The notes under the pieces: model-generated
Told to the model about the DNA's origin: nothing
The model's database searches: none
What the model saw: only the letters and a program-made list of their open reading frames with translations
Program-made: the position numbers and the translations under genes
Shown: one piece after another, positions 6,120 through 10,730 of the stretch
Position numbering within the stretch: the first letter of the stretch is position 1
How the letters are laid out: each line of letters begins with the position of its first letter
From: Candidatus Zixiibacteriota bacterium
GTDB taxonomy: Bacteria > Zixibacteria > MSB-5A5 > SM1-73
DNA length: 10,730 nucleotides
Direction: 5' to 3'
Assembly: GCA_020341875.1 (NCBI GenBank)
Contig: CP070839.1
Span: forward strand, 224,719-235,448

Positions 6120-6626
6120 TTGAAACAGGAGGACCTGGTAATCTATGAAGAGCAGATCGAGAAGATAGAGGGAGCTCTCAAGAGACTGATCAAGGATGCA
6201 CAAGCCAAGTGTGTTCTCCTGGTGGATAAAGACGGCCATCTGATCACCCGACAAGGTTTCACCCAATCCTTGGACACCACCGCCTTGGCGGCACTCTTAG
6301 CTGGAAGTTTTGCCTCCACCCGAGAGATCGCCCGACTGGTGGGAGAGCCGGAGTTCTCGGTCCTTTTTCACCAGGGCAAGAAGGATCATATTCACATCAC
6401 GCTGGTGGGAGAGAGAACCATCCTCGCGGTCATCTTTGACGATCGGACCACCATCGGAATGGTTCGACTCTATGCTAAGGAGACCTCCGAGGATCTGGAA
6501 AGGATATTGTCCTTGGCTCATCGTGAAGAGGCGATGGCCAAACCGGAGGGCAAGACCGACCGTGGCTCGGAGTTTTCCACCTCTCTGGAGAGCAGGCTGG
6601 ACGATATCTTTTCTGAGCAGCCCTGA
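6120..6626 (+). CDS. mglB: MglB-type roadblock/LC7 GTPase-activating protein
   Basis: A 168-residue roadblock/LC7 protein of full MglB length. It begins at TTG 6120, supported by GGAGG (6108-6112) at 7-nt spacing; the next in-frame Met is near residue 139, inside the C-terminal region. Recognisable MglB features in order: VIYEEQIEKI near 7-16, AKCVLLVDKDGHLITRQG (29-46), SLDTTALAALLAG (50-62), a GEPEFSVLFHQG segment (75-86), VIFDDRTTIGMVRL (104-117) and the acidic C-terminal LDDIFSE (160-166), which matches the end of Myxococcus MglB. MglB dimers bind MglA and stimulate its GTPase activity, restricting MglA-GTP to one pole. It lies 15 nt after mglA, the reverse of the mglB-mglA order in Myxococcus. 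The best candidate among the four roadblock proteins for the true GAP. Confidence 0.92.
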   Translation: MKQEDLVIYEEQIEKIEGALKRLIKDAQAKCVLLVDKDGHLITRQGFTQSLDTTALAALLAGSFASTREIARLVGEPEFSVLFHQGKKDHIHITLVGERTILAVIFDDRTTIGMVRLYAKETSEDLERILSLAHREEAMAKPEGKTDRGSEFSTSLESRLDDIFSEQP

Positions 6627-6771
6627 AGGCGGACGGCACGGTTCAAAATCCGCCAAGGGAGCTTAAGTCGGGCCGATCGGAAAACCCTTAAAGCTATAGT
6701 AGTCGCCAGGAGAAGACGCGCCGGACCATCTGTCAAGCGTCTGGCGGGCTGGTAACTCTTCGGATCAAGCC
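6627..6771 (+). promoter_or_regulatory. Structured 145-nt leader upstream of pilB
   Basis: No gene is seen here. There are several pairable segments: GGCGGA (6628-6633) with TCCGCC (6649-6654); AAGGG (6655-6659) with CCCTT (6685-6689), or AGCTT (6660-6664) with AAGCT (6691-6695); the palindrome CCGATCGG (6673-6680); and CGCCGGAC (6719-6726) with GTCTGGCG (6739-6746). The segment 6737-6746 can instead pair with CGCCAG (6704-6709) or AGACGC (6714-6719). A -10-like TATAGT lies at 6695-6700 without a good -35. No strong ribosome site precedes the pilB ATG. The region may hold a pilB promoter, an RNA regulator or both; no known riboswitch class is recognised. Confidence 0.4.
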
Positions 6772-8463
6772 ATGTCGCGCGAATTAGGAGAAATGCTGGT
6801 CAGAGCCGGCAAGATAACACAGGAGCAACTTGCCCAGGCATTGGATCAGCAGAAAGAGACCAAAGAGAAGCTGGGGGAAGTCCTCATCAGGATGGGGGCC
6901 ATCTCCGATGAGGAGGACTTATCCACCTTCGTGGGGAGACAGCTGAACATCGGCGGCCTGAGGCTGGCCGATATCGAGCTCAACCCGGAGGTGGTGAAGA
7001 TGATACCTCCGGACATCGCCAGGAAATTCAACGTCATAGCCATTTCCAAACTGGGCAAAACCCTGATCGTGGCCATCTCAGATCCCAACAATATCTACGT
7101 TCTGGACGCCATAAAATTCATTACCGGATGCGCGGTTCAGCCGGTGATCAGCCCGGAGAAGGCCATTCAGAAGGCCATCGACACCTACTATCAGGATACC
7201 GCGGGAATCGACCAGATACTCAAAGGGCTGAAAGAGGAGGGGCTGGAGGTTATCGAGGAGAGCGACGACGTCCCTACCGAGCAGGACTTGAGATCGCAGG
7301 TGCAGGATAAGCCCTTGGTCAAACTGGTCGACTCCATCATCGCCGATGCCATCCGGAGAGGATGCTCGGACATCCACATCGAAAGCTACGAAAAAAGAAT
7401 CAGGGTGAGATACAGAGAAGACGGAAATCTGATGGAGATGTCTCCCCTGCCTTTCAAATACCGTGCCGCCATAATCTCCAGGGTTAAGATCATGGCAGAT
7501 CTGGACATCTCCGAGAGGAGATTGCCCCAGGACGGCAGGATCAAGGTTAAATTCGGCGACCGGGCGGTGGATTTGAGAGTGTCGATTCTCCCCACCATAT
7601 TCGGTGAAAAAGTGGTGATGCGTATCCTGGATCCACGAAGTGTCAACGTGGATTTAACCAAGCTGGGTTTCTCCGAGAACTCCTTAGAGGAGTTCTCCCA
7701 GGCCATTCACCTTCCCTACGGCATGATCTTGGTTACCGGCCCCACCGGAAGCGGAAAGACCACCACCTTGTATTCGGCCCTCAAACAGATCAATACCACC
7801 AACATAAACATCATGACCGCCGAGGATCCGGTGGAGTTCAATTTCGAGGGAATCAACCAGGTGGCGGTCAAAAGCGACATCGGGTTGACCTTCGCTGCCG
7901 GGTTAAGGTCCTTCCTAAGACAGGACCCGGATGTGATCATGGTGGGAGAGATCCGGGACGGCGAGACCGCGGAGATCGCCGTCAGAGCCGCGTTAACCGG
8001 ACATCTGGTCTTCTCCACGCTGCACACCAACGATGCTCCTACCACCATCGATCGGCTGGTCGATATGGATATCCCGGCGTATCTGGTGGCCTCCTGCGTC
8101 AAGCTGATCATGGCCCAAAGGATGGTGCGGAAGATATGTGTCAGCTGTAAGCAGGAGGCGAACGTGCCTCCGGGGACTCTCGAGACTCTGGGTCTCCTTC
8201 CCTCCGAGATCAAGAATCTCAAGGTTTACCAAGGAAAGGGCTGCCCAGCCTGCAACAGCACCGGCTATTCGGGGAGGACCGGCGTTTTCGAGGTGATGCC
8301 TGTAACTCCGGAGATTGAGAGAATGATCCTCTCCAAAGCCTCCAGCGCAGAGATAAGAGATTATGCGATAGGGGAGGGCATGCTCACCTTAAGGGTCGCT
8401 GCCCTGGAGAAATTGAAGAAAGGAATCACCACGGTGGAGGAGGTCCTGGCGGTAACCGCCTGA
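6772..8463 (+). CDS. pilB: Type IV pilus extension ATPase PilB
   Basis: A 563-residue GspE/PilB-family hexameric ATPase that powers pilus extension at the inner membrane through PilC. Domains: an N-terminal MshEN-like region (about 1-145), a linker, then the motor core. Motifs: Walker A GPTGSGKTTT at 323-332 (K329), Asp box TAEDPVEF at 349-356, Walker B DPDVIMVGEIRD at 385-396 (E393), His box TGHLVFSTLHTN at 409-420, and a four-cysteine zinc site C456/C459 and C491/C494. Length and the Cys site separate it from PilT. The tandem 24-residue N-terminal motif keeps MshEN spacing, but the first Arg is replaced by Glu4 and by Lys33, and repeat 2 has one extra residue. The ATG at 6772 starts the typical PilB N-terminus, although its ribosome site is weak. 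The gene lies 145 nt after mglB and 113 nt before pilT. Very secure. Confidence 0.97.
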   Translation: MSRELGEMLVRAGKITQEQLAQALDQQKETKEKLGEVLIRMGAISDEEDLSTFVGRQLNIGGLRLADIELNPEVVKMIPPDIARKFNVIAISKLGKTLIVAISDPNNIYVLDAIKFITGCAVQPVISPEKAIQKAIDTYYQDTAGIDQILKGLKEEGLEVIEESDDVPTEQDLRSQVQDKPLVKLVDSIIADAIRRGCSDIHIESYEKRIRVRYREDGNLMEMSPLPFKYRAAIISRVKIMADLDISERRLPQDGRIKVKFGDRAVDLRVSILPTIFGEKVVMRILDPRSVNVDLTKLGFSENSLEEFSQAIHLPYGMILVTGPTGSGKTTTLYSALKQINTTNINIMTAEDPVEFNFEGINQVAVKSDIGLTFAAGLRSFLRQDPDVIMVGEIRDGETAEIAVRAALTGHLVFSTLHTNDAPTTIDRLVDMDIPAYLVASCVKLIMAQRMVRKICVSCKQEANVPPGTLETLGLLPSEIKNLKVYQGKGCPACNSTGYSGRTGVFEVMPVTPEIERMILSKASSAEIRDYAIGEGMLTLRVAALEKLKKGITTVEEVLAVTA

Positions 8464-8576
8464 ACGTGTCGGGATGGGGGCGACAGGCTGGTTATTTAAG
8501 AATCGACCAGGCAGGTCGATAATATATAAGAAGTGCCTTTGTCTCTTAGTTCAGGACAATAACAGGAGCGAACATT
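8464..8576 (+). promoter_or_regulatory. pilB-pilT gap with an operator-like palindrome and possible promoter
   Basis: A perfect inverted repeat ATCGACC (8502-8508) / GGTCGAT (8514-8520) is separated by 5 nt. A -10-like GATAAT (8518-8523) overlaps its right arm, and a weak TTTAAG (8495-8500) lies 17 nt upstream. No T tail follows, so it is not an intrinsic terminator. The placement between the -35 and -10 positions would suit a repressor site or a small mRNA hairpin. A good AGGAG ribosome site for pilT is at 8564-8568. Confidence 0.35.
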
Positions 8577-9671
8577 ATGGTCACCCTGCGGGAACTTCTG
8601 GAGCTGATGGCGAAGAAGAACGCCTCCGACCTTCATCTTACCGTCGGTTCTCCGCCGCAGCTCAGAATAGATGGGAAGCTGGTCAAGACCGATTTCGACG
8701 TGCTGACCCCGGAAGACACCAAGAAGTTGGCTTACAGCATAATGAGCGAGAAGCAGAGGCAGTCATTTGAGGAGAGCAGCGAACTGGATCTCTCCTTCGG
8801 GATTGAGAATTTGAGCAGGTTCAGGTGCAACGTCTTCATGCAGAGAGGAAATGTGGCCGTGGCCTTGAGACAGATTCCCTTCGCCATCCCCAGCTTTGAG
8901 GAGCTGGGCATACCCAAGGTGGTGGCCGAACTGGCCGATCTGCCCCGGGGACTGGTGCTGGTAACCGGGCCCACCGGAAGCGGCAAGTCCACCAGCCTGG
9001 CCGCCCTGATCAACAAGATAAACTTAGAAAGACACTGTCATATACTCACCGTCGAGGACCCCATTGAGTATCTCCATCGTCACAACAGCTCCCTGATCAA
9101 CCAGAGGGAGGTTTATGCGGACACCAAGACCTTTGCCAGTGCCTTAAAGTATGCCCTCAGAGAGGACCCGGACGTGGTATTGGTCGGAGAGATGAGGGAT
9201 CTGGAGACCATGGAGGCCACCTTGAACATCTCCGAGACCGGGCATTTAGCCTTTGCCACCCTGCACACCAATTCCTGTGCCGAATCGATCAACAGGATCA
9301 TCGACGTGTTTCCCACCAGTCAGCAGGAGCAGGTTCGGGTGACCGTATCCTTCGTTCTACAGGCGGTGGTAAGCCAGCAGCTCATCCCCAAGATCGGAGG
9401 GGGAAGGGTTTTGGGTCTGGAGATCATGATATGCACTCCGGCCATCAGAGCTTTGGTCCGGGACGATAAGATTCATCAGATATACAGTCTTATGCAGGCG
9501 GGACAGAAGTACGGTATGAGGACCATGAACCAGTCTCTGGCAGATCTCTATCTAAAGCACAAGATCACCCTGGGCGACGCCATGGGCAGAAGCTCAAACA
9601 TGCAAGAACTGAACGAATTGTTGGCCAGAAAATCCGAGTTGGGGCGGCGGCCGCAGGCGGTCGGAAGATAG
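8577..9671 (+). CDS. pilT: Type IV pilus retraction ATPase PilT
   Basis: A 364-residue PilT-type hexameric ATPase that drives pilus retraction and twitching motility. An N-terminal PAS-like domain (1-100, with ASDLHLTVGSPPQLRIDGKL at 16-35) precedes the RecA-like core: Walker A GPTGSGKST at 131-139, Asp box TVEDPIEY at 158-165, Walker B DPDVVLVGEMRD at 197-208 (E205), and His box TGHLAFATLHTN at 221-232. The absence of the PilB zinc site and N-terminal domain, and the short length, identify PilT. The C-terminal retraction motif AIRNLIRE is present in altered form as AIRALVRD (289-296), followed by GMRTMNQSL at 313-321. The ATG at 8577 has AGGAG (8564-8568) at 8-nt spacing. Side by side with pilB and pilC, it completes the motor set. 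A PilU-like paralogue is possible but less likely. Confidence 0.95.
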   Translation: MVTLRELLELMAKKNASDLHLTVGSPPQLRIDGKLVKTDFDVLTPEDTKKLAYSIMSEKQRQSFEESSELDLSFGIENLSRFRCNVFMQRGNVAVALRQIPFAIPSFEELGIPKVVAELADLPRGLVLVTGPTGSGKSTSLAALINKINLERHCHILTVEDPIEYLHRHNSSLINQREVYADTKTFASALKYALREDPDVVLVGEMRDLETMEATLNISETGHLAFATLHTNSCAESINRIIDVFPTSQQEQVRVTVSFVLQAVVSQQLIPKIGGGRVLGLEIMICTPAIRALVRDDKIHQIYSLMQAGQKYGMRTMNQSLADLYLKHKITLGDAMGRSSNMQELNELLARKSELGRRPQAVGR

Positions 9672-9780
9672 CTTTTCGGAGTTCAGGCTGAGGAGAAAGA
9701 GATTCGGAGGAAGGAACAAAAGGTTTCGGTTGCGAAGATCCCGGCTTTCGGCGGAAGGTATCTGACAGAAGGAGGTCAAA
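9672..9780 (+). other. pilT-pilC spacer
   Basis: A purine-rich 109-nt gap with no gene, no terminator-like stem with a T tail and no convincing promoter. The only clear signal is the ribosome site at its end, so pilC is probably read through from pilT. Confidence 0.5.
9771..9775 (+). promoter_or_regulatory. Ribosome binding site fixing the TTG start of pilC
   Basis: GGAGG lies 5 nt before TTG 9781. The residues after this TTG (PVFTYKGRTLGG) are the conserved PilC N-terminus, and the next in-frame ATG is about 72 codons later, so the TTG start is well supported. Confidence 0.85.
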
Positions 9781-10730
9781 TTGCCAGTTTTCACCTATAA
9801 GGGAAGAACGTTAGGGGGAACTCAGGTTGCCGGCGAATTGAAGGCGAAGAACCGGGGGGAGCTGGAAAGGATACTAAGGAGCAGGAAGGTCTTGGTCTCC
9901 CAGGTCTCCACCAAATCCTCCCAGATCAGCTTAAGGATTGGCAGCGGAGTAAAGAAGGTACATATCTCCCGGTTCACTCGTCAGTTCGCCACCATGATAG
10001 GAGCCGGACTTCCCATGGTTCAATGTCTGGAGATATTGTCTCAGCAGATGGAATCGGCAGAGCTGAGGAGGGTCATCGGTGAGGTGAGGGAAGCCGTGCA
10101 GGCAGGAACCACCCTGGCGGAGGCTTTGTCCCGGCACAAAAAGGTCTTTGACGCCCTGTACGTCAACATGGTGGATGCGGGAGAGATAGGAGGGGCCCTG
10201 GACGTCATCCTGGCCAGACTGGCCACCTATCGGGAAAAGGCTGATGCGCTGGCACGAAAGGTAAAGGGCGCAATGATCTACCCGGCAGTAGTGATGACGG
10301 TGGCCATCGGTGTTACCTTCATTATGCTGACCTACATAGTTCCGGTTTTCGCCAAAATGTTCGCTGGCCTGGGAGCAGAACTGCCCGGTCCTACCCGTTT
10401 CATCCTCTCGCTGAGCGCGTTTCTGCGAGGCAACCTGATAACCGGACTGGTCCTGCTGGTGCTTCTGATCGTCGCCTACAAGTTCTATTCTAAGACCGAA
10501 CAGGGCCGGCTCAACATCGACAAGGTGAAGCTGAGAATTCCGCTGATCGGAGATCTGATACGGAAAAGCTCCATCGCAAAGTTCTCACGGACCCTGGCCA
10601 CCTTGATTTCGTCCGGTGTTCCCATTCTGGATGCTCTGGACATCACGGCACGGGCATCTGGCAACCGGGTGATACATGACGCTATAAAGGCATCGGTTCT
10701 CTCCATCGCGGAAGGAGAGACCATAACTCA
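9781..10730 (+). CDS. pilC: Type IV pilus inner-membrane platform protein PilC (3' end missing)
   Basis: The frame opens at TTG 9781 and runs off the window after 316 complete codons; the family is about 400 residues, so roughly the last fifth is missing. It belongs to the GspF/PilC family, the polytopic platform that PilB and PilT turn to add or remove pilins. The N-terminal FTYKGRTLGGTQVAGEL (4-20) is typical. The first cytoplasmic T2SSF domain spans about 65-165, with FTRQFATMIGAGLPMV (65-80) and the conserved DAGEIGGALDVIL (132-144). Transmembrane helices lie at about 166-190 and 207-235. A second T2SSF repeat begins near 262, with FSRTLATLISSGVPILDAL (268-286) matching the first. Located after pilT, as in many T4P operons. 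Very secure; only the end is missing. Confidence 0.95.
   Translation, partial: MPVFTYKGRTLGGTQVAGELKAKNRGELERILRSRKVLVSQVSTKSSQISLRIGSGVKKVHISRFTRQFATMIGAGLPMVQCLEILSQQMESAELRRVIGEVREAVQAGTTLAEALSRHKKVFDALYVNMVDAGEIGGALDVILARLATYREKADALARKVKGAMIYPAVVMTVAIGVTFIMLTYIVPVFAKMFAGLGAELPGPTRFILSLSAFLRGNLITGLVLLVLLIVAYKFYSKTEQGRLNIDKVKLRIPLIGDLIRKSSIAKFSRTLATLISSGVPILDALDITARASGNRVIHDAIKASVLSIAEGETIT

Noticed and set aside
5772..6266. 164-codon minus-strand frame across the mglA tail and mglB start
   Set aside because: Antisense shadow; the + strand carries two well-recognised genes with ribosome sites here.
6655..6760. Possible GEMM (c-di-GMP) riboswitch upstream of pilB, suggested by AAAGCTATAG and GGAAAACC
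   Set aside because: The conserved GACGCAAAGC core, the GGGCAAACC hairpin and a closing P1 stem in the proper order are not present; the resemblance is limited to short strings. A covariance-model search would settle it.
7716..8222. 168-codon minus-strand frame inside pilB
   Set aside because: It is antisense to the most conserved part of the PilB motor domain and has no recognisable product.

Overview
The window is a bacterial type IV pilus (T4P) motor region preceded by a small-GTPase polarity module; every supported gene is on the + strand. Signal peptides, PilB/PilT/PilC and a true MglA/MglB pair indicate a T4P-bearing, probably didermic bacterium. Frequent AGA/AGG arginine and ATA isoleucine codons, GTG/TTG starts and the PATAN-roadblock-MglA gene mix suggest a deep-branching or candidate-phylum lineage, or a deltaproteobacterial relative. 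I cannot name the phylum from the sequence alone.

Layout. (1) 1-135: 3' end of an unrecognised charged protein. A near-consensus sigma-70 promoter (132-159) overlaps its stop codon. (2) 255-800: a secreted, lysine-rich, disordered protein with one calcium-loop-like motif, closed by a strong intrinsic terminator (855-897). (3) 1064-2697: a PATAN/DUF4388 protein overlapping a small three-helix membrane protein by 10 nt. (4) 2962-6626: five tightly packed genes: TPR-roadblock, membrane-anchored roadblock, small stand-alone roadblock, MglA-type GTPase with a long basic/amphipathic C-terminal tail, and an MglB-type roadblock. (5) 6772-10730: pilB, pilT and pilC (cut by the window edge), each preceded by a leader of about 105-145 nt.

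How the genes fit together. In Myxococcus and Thermus, MglA is a Ras-like polarity GTPase and the roadblock protein MglB is its GAP/regulator; they position the T4P machinery. In cyanobacteria, PATAN-domain proteins act on the extension motor PilB. Here GTPase, four roadblock proteins and a PATAN protein sit directly upstream of the extension ATPase (PilB), retraction ATPase (PilT) and inner-membrane platform (PilC). The simplest inference is one dedicated circuit controlling where and when pili extend or retract. The least ordinary parts are the multiplicity and anchoring of the roadblock proteins, the MglA tail, a tandem MshEN-like motif shared by the PATAN protein and PilB, and a structured pilB leader.
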